A stretch of 64,000 nucleotides of DNA from Lineus longissimus (Eukaryota > Nemertea > Pilidiophora > Heteronemertea > Lineidae): contig NC_088322.1 of the NCBI RefSeq assembly GCF_910592395.1, forward strand, positions 7,685,431 to 7,749,430. The letters are read 5' to 3'. This document shows, piece by piece, positions 1 to 9,825 of this stretch (positions are counted from its first letter, which is position 1; each line of letters begins with the position of its first letter). Below the pieces are notes generated by a model that saw only the letters and a program-made list of their open reading frames with translations, had not been told where the DNA came from and made no database searches. The position numbers and the translations under genes were made by a program.

Positions 1-32
1 CATTTTAAAGCTAGACTCATATAATGCATATA

Positions 33-210
33 CAGTAGAACCTGTCTTAGCGGACACCTCTCTATTAAGGACAACCTCTCTATTAAGGACACCAGTTTTG
101 GTCCCAAACTGGTTGTTTCCATTCAATTTGACCTCTCTAATCAGGACACCTCTCTATTAAGGACATCACTTGTCAGTCCCAAGGGTGTCCTTAATAGAGA
201 GGTTCTACTG
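33..210. mobile_element. MITE family A, copy 1 (TA-flanked hairpin element)
   Basis: A non-autonomous element whose two halves are imperfect reverse complements. The left end reads CAGTAGAACCTGTCTTAGCG and the right end finishes AGAGGTTCTACTG. TA dinucleotides lie directly outside both ends (31-32 and 211-212), as expected for a TA target-site duplication. Internal signatures are repeated TATTAAGGACA and its complement TGTCCTTAATA. CAGT ends with TA target sites suggest a Tc1/mariner-type, possibly pogo/Tigger, transposase; that is inference. No ORF is present. Six related copies lie at 11619, 13181, 13509, 19056, 41548 and 47870. Confidence 0.85.
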
Positions 211-212
211 TA

Positions 213-651
213 CATGTAAGTGATTTTCACTTTCGTCGCGAGGCAGTTTTACAGACAAGCGTATGGTAAAACCCGTGCGTGCAAATTTCAGACGATCTAG
301 AGTGTAGAGGCAAGCAATGTTAGATACATACGGTACCTGTGGCTTGGAAAATACATCAGGTCTACGTGATTATTTTTTATCTCGATCGATCACAGTCGGA
401 AGTCCATCAGTCGAGATATTTCACTGTCCGTCCCAGTCACCGTAGAATGGCCATCACGTGATTTACTATATTAACATGAGAAAAGTTCTTTTTCCTCAAA
501 TATCTTGATCGATGGACTTATCATCTCGATTGGTCGAGATAGTACCTCGTGCGACCAAGATGATTAGTCCATCACTCGAGATACTCCAGGAATTTTTTTT
601 CATGTTAAAAAAATCATGTAATATCCGTTTCGAGTCACCGTACATGAAGTG
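213..651. other. Unassigned DNA with a short inverted repeat
   Basis: No gene is recognised. The segment 472-608 begins TTAACATGAGAAAA and ends TTTTTTTTCATGTTAA, an imperfect inverted repeat of about 16 bases. Several copies of the motif GTCGAGAT or its variants (for example near 410, 530 and 571) lie in both orientations. It could be a small decayed MITE. Confidence 0.35.
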
Positions 652-3600
652 AAAACGGCCTTTCTTTGCTTTTGAGGAAGAATTGACATGGCTTCTTTCA
701 ATCATAGCAAGAAACGACTGCCTTTCTTTGCTTTTTAGGAAGAATTCGCATGATTTCTTCCATTTATAGGAAGAACCGAATGCCTTTCTTAGCTTTTGAG
801 GAAGAATTGACATGATTTCCTTCATTCACAGGAAGAAACGCCGACTGCCTTTCTTTGCTTTTGAGAAAGAATTGGCATGATTTCATTCATTTACCATCTG
901 AAATAAGATCAATCCCAACCATCAATTCATTCAAGACCGCTTTAAAATCCTGGCTTTTCAAAAAACACTACGGTATTTAGTAGGAGGTTTTTTTCCCGCG
1001 CTTTGAGCAGGGCGACCTGGAAAGGCGCGTTATAAATATTAAATTGTATTGTATTGTATTGTATTTATAGGAAGAACCGAATCCCTTTCTTTCCTTTTCA
1101 GGGAGAATTGACATGATTTCTTTCATTCATAGCAAGAAACGACTCCTTTCTTTGCTTTTGAAGAAGATGATATGATTTCTTTCATTGATAGGAAGAAACG
1201 ACTGCCTTTCTTTGCTTTGGAGAAAAGAATTTGCATTATTTCTTTCATTTATAGGAAGAAACGACTGCCTTTCTTTGCTTTTTAGGAAGAATTGGGATGA
1301 TTTCTTTCATTTATAGGAAGAAACGACTGCCTTTCTTTGCTTTTGAGGAAGAATTGGGATGATTTCTTTCATTTATAGGAAGAAACGACTGCCTTTCTTT
1401 GCTTTTTAGGAAGAATTGAGATGATTTCTTTCATTTATAGGAAGAACCGAATGCCTTTCTTTGCTTTTGAGGAAGAATTGATATCATTTCTTTCATTTAT
1501 AGGAAGAAACGAATGCCTTTCTTTGCTTTTGAGGAAGAATTGATATGATTTCTTTCAATGATAGGAAGAAATGACTGCCTTTCTTTGCTTTTGAGGAAGA
1601 ATTGATATGATTTCTTTCGTTGATAGGAAGAACCGACTGCCTTTCTTTGCTTTTGAGGAAGAATTGATATGATTTCTTTCAATGATAGGAAGAAGCGACT
1701 GCCTTTCTTTGCTTTTGAGGAAGAAATGATATGATTTCTTTCATTGATAGGAAGAACCGACTGCCTTTCTTTGCTTTTGAGGAAGAATTGATATGATTTC
1801 TTTCAATGATAGGAAGACACGACTGTCTTTTTTTGCTTTTGAGGAAGAATTGGTATGATTTCTTTCATTGATAGAAAGAACCGACTAACTTTCATTGCTT
1901 TTGAGGAAGAATTGGCATGATTTCTTCCATCTATAAGAAGAACCGAATGACTTTCTTTGCCTTTAAGGAAGAATTGACATAATTTCTTTCATTCATGGGA
2001 AGAAAGACTGCTATTCTTTGCTTTTTAGGAAGAATTGGCATGATTTCTTACATTTACAGGAAAAACCGAATGCCTGCCTTAGCGTATTAGGAAGAATTGG
2101 CATGATTTCTTTCATTCATAGAAAGATAGGACTGCCTTTCTTTGCTTTTGAGGAAGAATTGACATGATTTCTTTAATTTATAGGAAGAAACGACTGCCTT
2201 TCCTTGCTTTTGATGAAGAATTGACATGATTTCTTTCATTCATAGGAAGAAAAAACTGCCTTTCTTTGCTTTTGAGGAAGAATGGAAATGATTTCTTTCA
2301 TTTATAGGAAGAAACGACTGCCTTTCTTTGCTTTTGAGGAAGACTTGGCATGATATCGTTCATTTATAGGAAAAACCGAATGCCTTTCTTTGCTTTTTAG
2401 GAAGAATTGGCATGATTTCTTTCATTCATAGGCAGAACCGAATGCCTCTCTTTGCTTTTGAGGAAGAATTGACATGGTTTCTCTCATTTATAGGAAGAAC
2501 CGAATGCCTTTCTTAGTTTTGAGGAAGAATTGACATGATTTCCTTCATTCTCAGCTTTTGTGAATTAATTGATATGATTTATTTCATTGATAGGAAAAAA
2601 CGACTGCCTTTCTTTGCTTTTTAGGAAGAATTGGCATGATTTCTTCCATTTATAGGAAGAAACGACTGCATTTCTTTGCTTTTGAAAAAGAATTGATATG
2701 ATTTCTTTCATTCACAGGAAGAAACGACTGCCTTTCTTTTACTTTTGCGGAAGAATTGAAATGATTTCTTTCATTTATAGGAGTGAATGACTGCCTTTCT
2801 TTGCTTTTGAGGAAGAATTGATATGATTTCTTTCATTCATAGGAAGAAACGACTGCCTTTCTTTGCTTTTGAGGAAATTTTGGCATGATTTCTTCCATTT
2901 ATAGGAAGAACCGAATGCCTTTCTTTGCTGTTGAGGAAGAATTGACATGGTTTCTTTCATTTATAGGCAGAATCGAATGGCTTTCTTTGCTTTTGAGGAA
3001 GAATTGACATGATTTCCTTCATTCTTAGCTTTTGTGTATTAATTGATATGATTTATTTCATTGATAGGAAGAAACGACTGCCTTTCTTTGCTTTTTAAGA
3101 AGAATTGGCATGATTTCTTCCGGTTATAGGAAGAACCGCATGCCTTTCTTTGCTTTTGAGGAAGAATTGAAATGATTTCTTTTATTCATAGGAAGAAACG
3201 AATGCCTTTCTTTGCTTTTTAGGAAGAATTGATATGATTTCTTTCATTTATAGGAGTGAACGACTGCCTTTCTTTGCTTATGAGGAAGAATTGATATGAT
3301 TTCTTTCATTCATAGGAAGAAACGACTGCCTTTCTTTGCTTTTGAGGAAGAATTGATATAATTTCTTTCATTCATAGGAAAAAACGACTGTCTTTCTTTG
3401 CTTTTTAGGAAGAATTGGCATGATTTCTACCATTTATAGGAAGAACCGAATGCCTTTCTTTGCTTTTGAGGAAGAATTTACATGATTTCTTTCATTTATA
3501 GGAAGAAACGACTGCCTTTCTTTGCTTTTGAGGAAGAATTGACATGATTTCTTTCATTTATAGGAAGAAACGACTGCCTTACCTTGCTTTTGCGGAAGAA

Positions 3601-6571
3601 TTGAAGTGAATTCTTTTATTTATAGGAAGAAACGACTGCCTTTCTTTGCTTTTGAGGAAGAATTGACATGATTTCTTTCATTCACAGGAAGAAACGACTG
3701 CCTTTCTTTGCTTTTGCGGAAGAATTGAAATGATTTCTTTCATCTATAGGAAGAAACGACTGCCTTTCCTTGCTTTTGAGGAAGAATTGAAATGATTTCT
3801 TTCATTTATAGGAAGAAACGACTGCCTTTCTTTGCTTTTAAGGAAGAATTGACATGGTTTCTTTCATCTATAGGAAGAAACGACTGCCTTTCTTTGCTTT
3901 TGAGGAAGAATTGAAATGATTTCTTTCATTTATAGGAAGAAACGACTGCCTTTCTTTGCTTTTAAGGAAGAATTGAAATGATTTCTTTCATCTATAGGAA
4001 GAAACGACTGCCTTTCTTTGCTTTTAAGGAAGAATTGATATGATTTCTTTCAATCATAGGAAGAAACGTCTGCCTTTCTTTGCTTTTGAGGAAGAAATGA
4101 TATGATTTCTTTCATTGATAGGAAGAAACGACTGCCTTTCTTTGCTTTTAAGGAAGAATTGACATGGTTTCTTTCATTTATAGGAAGAACCGAATGCCTT
4201 TCTCTGCTTTTTAGGAAGAATTGACATGATTTCTTTCATTCACAGAAGGAAACGACTGCCTTTCTTTGCTTTTGAGGAAGAAATGATATGATTTCTTTCA
4301 TTAATAGGAAGAAACGACTGCCTTTCTTTGATTTTGAGGAAGAATTGAAATGATTTCTTTCATTTATAGGAAGAAACGACTGCCTTTCTTTGCTTTTAAG
4401 GAAGAGTTGATATGATTTCTTTCAATCATAGGAAGAAACGACTGCCTTTTTTTCCTTTTGAAGAAGAATTGATATGATTTATTTCATTAATAGGAAGAAA
4501 CGACTGCCTTTCTTTGCATTTTAGGAAGAATTGGCATGATTTCTTCCATTTATAGGAAGAACCGAATGCCTTTCTTAGCTTTTGAGGAAGAATTGACATG
4601 ATTTCCTTCATTCTTAGCTTTTGTGAATTAATTGATATGATTTATTTCATTGATAGGAAAAAACGACTACCTTTCTTTGCTTTTTAGGAAGAATTGGCAT
4701 GATTTCTTCCGGTTATAGGAAGAACCGAATGCCTTTCTTTGCTTTTGAGGAAGAATTGACATGATTTCTTTTATTCATAGGAAAAAACGACTGCCTTTCT
4801 TTGCTTTTTAGGAAGAATTTGCATGGTTTCTTTCATTTATAGGAAGAAACGACTGCCTTTCTTTCCTTTTTAGGAAGAACTGGCATGATTTCTTCCATTT
4901 ATAGGAAGAAACGACTGCCTTTCTTTACTTTTTAGGAAGAATTGGCATGATTTCTTCCATTTATAGGAAGAACCGAATGCCTTTCTTTGCTTTTGAGGAA
5001 GAATTGATATGATTTCTTTCATTTATAGGAAGAAACGACAGCCTCTCTTTGTTATTTAGGAATAATTGGCATGATTTCTTCCGGTTATAGGAAGAACCGA
5101 ATGCCTTTCTTTGCTTTTGAGGAAGAATTGAAATCATTACTTTCATTTATAGGAAGAAACGACTGCCTTTCATTGCTTTTGAGGAAGAATTGACATGATT
5201 TCTTTCATTCACAGGAAGAAACGACTGCCTTTCTTTGCTTTTGAGGAAGAATTGATATGATTTCTTTCATTCACAGGAAGAAACGACTGCCTTTCTTTGG
5301 ATTTGAGGAAGAATTGACATGGTTTCTTTCATTTATAGGAAGAACCGAATGCCTTTCTTTGCTTTTGAGGAAGAATTGACATGGTTTCTCTCATTTATAG
5401 GAAGAACCGAATGCCTTTCTTAGCTTTTGAGGAAGAATTGACATGATTTCCTTCTTTCTTAGCTTTTGTGAATTAATTGATATGATTTATTTCATTGATA
5501 GGAAAAAACGACTGCCTTTCTTTGCCTTTTAGGAAGAATTGGCATGATTTCTTCCATTTATAGGAAGAACCGAATGCCTTTCTTTGCTTTTGAGGAAGAA
5601 TTGAGATATGATTTGTTTCATTTATAGGAAGAAACGACAGCCTTTCTTTGCTTTTGAGGAAGAATTGATATGATTTCTTTCATTTATAGGAAGAAACGAC
5701 AGCCTTTCTTTGCTTTTGAGGAAGAATTGATATGATTTCTTTCATTTATAGGAAGAAACGACAGCCTTTCTTTGCTTTTGAGGAAGAATTGACATGATTT
5801 CTTTCATTTATAGGAAGAAACGACTGCTTTTCTTTGCTTTTGAGGAAGAATTGAAATGATTTCTCTCATTTATAGGAAGAAACGACTGCCTTTCTTTGCT
5901 TTTAAGGAAGAATTGAGATGATTTCTTTCATTGGTAGGAAGACACGACTGCCTTTCTTTGCTTTTGAGGAAGAATTGACTCTATTTCTTACAATCATAGG
6001 AAGAAACGACTGCCTTTTTTCCTTTTGAGGAAGAATTGATATGATTTATTTCATTAATAGGAAGAAACGACTGCCTTTCTTTGCTTTTTAGGAAGAATTT
6101 GCATGATTTCTTCCGGTTATAGGAAGAACCGAATGCCTTTCTTTGCTTTTGGGGAAGAATTGACATGATTTCTTTTATTCATAGGAAGAAACGACTGCCT
6201 TCCTTTGCTTTTGAGGAAGAATTGGTATGATTTCTTTCATTCATCGGAAGAAACGACTGCCTTTCTTTGCTTTTGAGGAAGAATTGATATAATTTCTTTC
6301 ATTCATAGGAAGAAACGACTGCCTTTCTTTGCTTTTTAGGAAGAATTGATATGATTTCTTTCATTTATAGGAAGAAGCGACAGCCTTTCTTTGCTTTTGA
6401 GAAAGAATTGACATGATTTCTTTCATTTATAGGAAGAAACGACTGCCTTTCTTTGCTTTTGAGAAAGAATTGAAATGATTTCTTTCATTTATAGGAAGAA
6501 ACGACTGCCTTTTTTTGCTTTTGAGGAAGAATTGATATGATTTCTTTCATTTATAGGAGGAAACGACTGCC
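652..6571. repeat. 62-bp minisatellite, about 90 units
   Basis: A head-to-tail array with a 62-bp unit. Each unit carries GACTGCCTTTCTTTGC, then TTTTGAGGAAGAATTG, then ATGATTTCTTTCATTTATAG. Units vary by substitutions, mainly GAAACGACT versus GAACCGAAT and TTTTGAGG versus TTTTTAGG. A variant block (TTAGCTTTTGTGAATTAATTG) recurs near 2555, 3030, 4615 and 5460, which suggests spread of larger blocks by unequal exchange. Because 62 is not a multiple of 3, reading frames cycle through the units and produce many fortuitous 61-residue open stretches on the minus strand; these are not genes. The array is interrupted at about 893-1068 by a LINE end and stops abruptly at the foldback-like element near 6570. 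Confidence 0.97.
893..1068 (+). mobile_element. LINE 3' end inserted in the minisatellite
   Basis: A foreign segment interrupting the 62-bp array. Its first half reads in frame as the last residues of a non-LTR reverse-transcriptase ORF (FKTALKSWLFKKHYGI followed by a stop near 979). A 3' UTR follows with GCGCTTTGAGCAGGGCGACC and GGCGCGTTATAAATATTAAA, then a (GTATT)n tail. The structure of a basic-aromatic C-terminus, a CGCGTTATAAAT motif and a pentanucleotide tail is common in CR1/L2-like LINE ends and in SINEs that borrow them. It is severely 5'-truncated. Confidence 0.75.
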
Positions 6572-6769
6572 ACCAACTATAAAGCGAAGACCCTACTATA
6601 AAACGAAGACCCCACCTGATATAAAGCGAAGACCCTACTATAAAACGAAGACTCCACCAACTATAAAGCGAAGACCCTACTATAAAACGAAGACCCCACC
6701 TACTATAAAGCGAAGACCCTACTATAAAACGAAGACCCCACTAACTATAAAGCGAAGACCCTATTAATA

Positions 6770-7345
6770 TGCAAGGTCACAGTCTTAGAGAAATCACACA
6801 ACGTGTTAGTTTGAATTACATCAGACCTACTTTCACCAAAGTCTGTCAGTTTGCATACCAGAGGGCAAAATTCGTATGCCTTTGCGAACTCAGTGCTAAA
6901 CCCCTCCATGGAACTGTAATGTCGGTTCGAAATCAGAATGTTTTGTGGCTTTATGTCCCTATGGGCCACACCTTTCCCATGCAAATCAGCTAACCCAGTG
7001 ATAGCATCACTTGCTATCAATGGGAAAAGCTCAAACATGTTATGACCCTCGTCCAGGAAGTCAATCACACTAAGCCATTGGGACAAATTGTTGACAGATT
7101 TGTCATAGCCCAGAGGGCCAAAGTCAAAGCATTCGTAGTTGGACATGAAGCAGTACGGCCTTTCGCACACACTTATAAACGATGAGACGTTTCTGTGTGA
7201 TAAGCTATCGAGCAACTTGCACTCTTTTAAAAAGTTGCTTTCAACTTTATGTGTATCCCCGAACACCTTTTTTATAACAACGCAGCAACCCATCAGAAGA
7301 GAATTAACAAACAATGTCACAGCAGTTGATCGGAAAAATACCTAA
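6770..7345 (-). pseudogene. Truncated protein-kinase domain fragment
   Basis: Reading the minus strand from about 7345 down to 6770 gives an open kinase-like segment. Visible landmarks in order are a beta-3 strand VVIKK with the ATP-positioning lysine, the catalytic loop AHRDIKPQNIL, and LTDFGES with the metal-binding DFG. The segment is missing two things. Upstream of VVIKK there is no recognisable glycine-rich loop. Shortly after DFG, in the activation segment, the frame runs into the 42-bp repeat arm at about 6770, so the APE motif and the whole C-lobe are absent. About 180 residues remain of a domain usually near 270. The subfamily is not recognised. It is most likely a captured or trapped pseudogene fragment and unlikely to be an active kinase. 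Confidence 0.75.
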
Positions 7346-7464
7346 AAGGCCGACAAACCCACCGTGGGGAATCACCGTAATTTTGTGGTAAAAACACAGA
7401 GTATTTATAAATATATATAAAAAAATAAAAATAAAAACGAATTTATAAATTGAAAGACAAAAAG

Positions 7465-7560
7465 CAACCTATGCGCGGATCGAACCCACTCCGCTTGCAT
7501 AAATAGGATCATTGAGATCATACCTTAACAATTACGCTACCGTACGCTAAAAATAGGTTG
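7465..7560 (-). other. tRNA-like segment inside the foldback-like element
   Basis: On the minus strand the segment contains an A-box-like stretch (TAGCGTAATTGTTAAGG) and, about 45 bases on, a B-box (GGTTCGATCC), the two internal RNA polymerase III promoter elements of tRNA genes. The outer 8 bases, CAACCTAT and ATAGGTTG, are perfect inverted repeats that could act like an acceptor stem. The anticodon arm is not convincing and the T stem is imperfect, so this is better read as a tRNA-derived pseudogene or SINE head than as a working tRNA. Confidence 0.45.
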
Positions 7561-8128
7561 TATACTGTATGGCGGCGTGCTCGACCTGTTTGCAAGCACC
7601 TTAGACTAAAGCGTACACCCTGTGTGCAGAAAGAGACGGCCAGATCGGCCAATGAACCCGTTTCGCACGTAACACGTTTTTATTAACTACAAAAAGCGTT
7701 TTATATAGTAGGGTCTTCGCTTTATAGTTGGTGGGATCTTCGTTTTATAGTAGGGTCTTCGCTTTATAGTTGGTGGGATCTTCGTTTTATAGTAGGGTCT
7801 TCGCTTTATAGTTGGTGGGATCTTCGCTTTATAGTTGGTGGGATCTTCGTTTTATAGATCTTCCATCTTCGGTCTTCGGTCTTCGGTCTTCAATCTTCGG
7901 TTTATAGACACCCCATCAGATCTGTGTAATTTATTTTGACCATGATGATTGTTTTCAATTGATCAATTGCCGCCATCTTGGATATCGGCATGTTTGATAA
8001 TCCTGTGTCACCAGTTCAGACTTTAAATCTTATTGAGGCCGAATTAATGCCACGTTCTCTCATAAAACCTTTTATTTATTAATAAATAACCAAATGTGAT
8101 CTTTATAAATAGAATCTGATACCTCCTC

Positions 8129-8353
8129 GCAGTTTTGGACATAGTTTGTGAAACTCAGTCAGGGCAGTTTTAATACATTATTCATTGCAGTTTAATGTCT
8201 TTTTAGAATATCATGTTTGGTGAAGTGACGGACGGTCCTGCTGTAAGCAATTTTTGTAGTAAAGAAAAACCGACATATTTCATACCTTAGTTGTCCCTTT
8301 AAACCCGGATCGGCTTGAGACCATCCTGACATAAACCAGTGGTTAAATATACT
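8129..8353. repeat. Left copy of a long direct repeat flanking the LINE
   Basis: This 225-bp segment recurs in the same orientation at 9607-9825. By eye the two differ only by a 6-base indel near the left end and two substitutions. The left copy ends exactly where the LINE sequence begins. It may be an unusually long target-site duplication or part of a segmental duplication. Confidence 0.9.
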
Positions 8354-9567
8354 ATAAATATATTACATATCTGATCGTAAATATTAAGAAAACCGAGGCA
8401 ATGATTTTTTCTCGGGGAAAGCTTAGAGTAAATATACCGGAATTTAGATATAATGGGGGTAGGGTCGAGTTGGTAGACCATTTCACATACTTAGGCGTAA
8501 CATTCTCATATAATGGAAATTTTGCGAGGGCAATAAAAGATAGATATAATAAAGGTATGAAAGCCATGTTTGGTGTACTGAGAGCGTGTAGAAGACTTTC
8601 TCTTACGGTCGAATTGAGTCTAGACATATTTGACAAAGTAGTCACACCAGTTTTGCTATATGGTAGTGAGGTGTGGGGTAACCAAAACACCGAGTTGCTG
8701 GACCGTGTACAAGTTAAATTTTGCAAATATTTGCTACGATTACTCCATTACGATAACTACAGTAATGGTAATGGGTGAACTTGGGCGACACTCTTTGAAG
8801 ATTCACATAGCCGTGCGAATGTTATCTTTTTGGAACAGACTCAGAATTGGAAAAACAGATAAATGGGCTTATATCTTTTATAACATAACTAGGGAGCATT
8901 TAGACAAGGGTTATTTAAACCAAGGCTGGTGTAAAAGTGTGAAAACTGTTCTAGACGGCTGTGGCCTCACTCAAATTTGGTATACTCCCGAGGTTTTGTC
9001 CCTACGAGAACTGAAAATTGTAGTTGAACAGATAATGAGAGACCAGTGTGAACAACTATGGAGAAACGAGGTAAATAACGATTTCAGATGTATAATTTAT
9101 AGAATGTTTAAACAAAACCTGAATATGGAGCCCTATGTTAAAAAATTACCATTATATCAAACGGTCAGTATTTGTAAATTTCGTACTGGATCTATAAAAT
9201 TCCCAGAAACAGTAACCAGAATGTATAGAAATGAAACTGCAGAAAATATTTGTGGTCTTTGTGACCAGGTTTGTGTAAGAGACGAACTTCATTATTTTAT
9301 TACGTGTCCGTATTTCCGTCACATGCGAGTAAGGTTGTTTCCAAACTTAAAAGAATTACCTCAGGTTTTTTATCATGAATTTTTCCATCGCTTTATGACT
9401 AAATGTTCCCGGGTAAACTTAGACAATATTCATAGTTTTTGTAAAGAATTCATCAGCTTGGTCCACCATATGTAAATGTTAAATCATGTAACCTCTTATA
9501 CCCGAAAGGGTTTTTTGGAGAGAAATAAATTATGTTATGTTATGTTATGTTATGTTATGTTATGTTA
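8354..9567 (+). mobile_element. 5'-truncated non-LTR retrotransposon (LINE)
   Basis: The element keeps only the end of a reverse-transcriptase ORF, its C-terminal region, a short 3' UTR and a tail of ATGTT repeats (9532-9567). The 5' part, including the endonuclease and the reverse-transcriptase catalytic core, is absent, as is typical of abortive target-primed reverse transcription. About 220 bp of near-identical sequence lies on each side. The pentanucleotide tail marks the 3' end and fixes the orientation as plus. Confidence 0.85.
8366..9475 (+). pseudogene. LINE ORF2 C-terminal remnant, frameshifted
   Basis: The first part (about 8366-8735) encodes the region after the catalytic site of a LINE reverse transcriptase: KTEAMIFSRGK, then FTYLGVTFSYNG, then VTPVLLYGSEVWG, the usual thumb-region signatures. 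The reading then needs a +1 shift somewhere in 8735-8775. The second frame (to the TAA at 9473-9475) continues with GELGRHSL, RMLSFWNRL and a Cys/His knuckle, C-x2-C with a later H-x4-C, near 9250-9312. These features fit the C-terminal region of I/Jockey/CR1-like LINE polyproteins; the exact clade is not determined. The frameshift and missing 5' half make it non-functional. Confidence 0.8.
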
Positions 9568-9606
9568 ATTCTTATCTCTGCTGATGATTTTTGCAAGGGT
9601 TGTCAG

Positions 9607-9825
9607 GCAGTTTTGGACATAGTTTGTCAGTCAGGGCAGTTTTAATACATTATTCATTGCAGTTTAATGTCTTTTTAGAATATCATGTTTGGTGAAGTGA
9701 CGGACGGTCCTGCTGTAAGCAATTTTTGTATTAAAGAAAAACTGACATATTTCATACCTTAGTTGTCCCTTTAAACCCGGATCGGCTTGAGACCATCCTG
9801 ACATAAACCAGTGGTTAAATATACT
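9607..9825. repeat. Right copy of the direct repeat flanking the LINE
   Basis: A 219-bp copy of 8129-8353, shorter by a 6-base deletion near its start and otherwise differing at two sites. It begins about 39 bases after the LINE's ATGTT tail. Those intervening bases (9568-9606) match neither the LINE tail nor the sequence left of the first copy. Confidence 0.9.

Larger units (their letters stand above)
6568..7910. mobile_element. Foldback-like element with tandem-repeat inverted arms and a kinase fragment inside
   Basis: The left arm (about 6571-6766) holds about 4.7 copies of a 42-bp dimeric unit built from TATAAAGCGAAGACCCTAC and TATAAAACGAAGACCCCACC. The right arm (about 7703-7858) holds about 3.7 copies of the same unit in the opposite orientation, followed by decayed TCTTCGG repeats to about 7910. 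The two arms can therefore pair, as in foldback elements, whose long termini consist of short tandem repeats. Between them lie a broken protein-kinase fragment (minus strand) and a tRNA-like segment. The left arm abuts the 62-bp minisatellite directly. No transposase is present, so mobility would need help in trans. An alternative is two chance local amplifications around a retained pseudogene. Confidence 0.6.

Noticed and set aside
652-6571. Several 61-residue minus-strand ORFs (MKEIMSILPQK type) and a 109-residue one
   Set aside because: They come from reading a 62-bp tandem repeat through its three frames. Their length is set by the repeat period, not by coding selection.
6537-6767. 76-residue plus-strand ORF rich in RRPYYKTKTPP
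   Set aside because: Pure translation of the 42-bp repeat arm (42 is a multiple of 3), with no independent coding evidence.
8129-9825. LTR retrotransposon, based on the ~220-bp direct repeats
   Set aside because: The repeats do not start TG or end CA, there is no primer-binding site or polypurine tract, and the interior is a non-LTR element with a simple-repeat tail.
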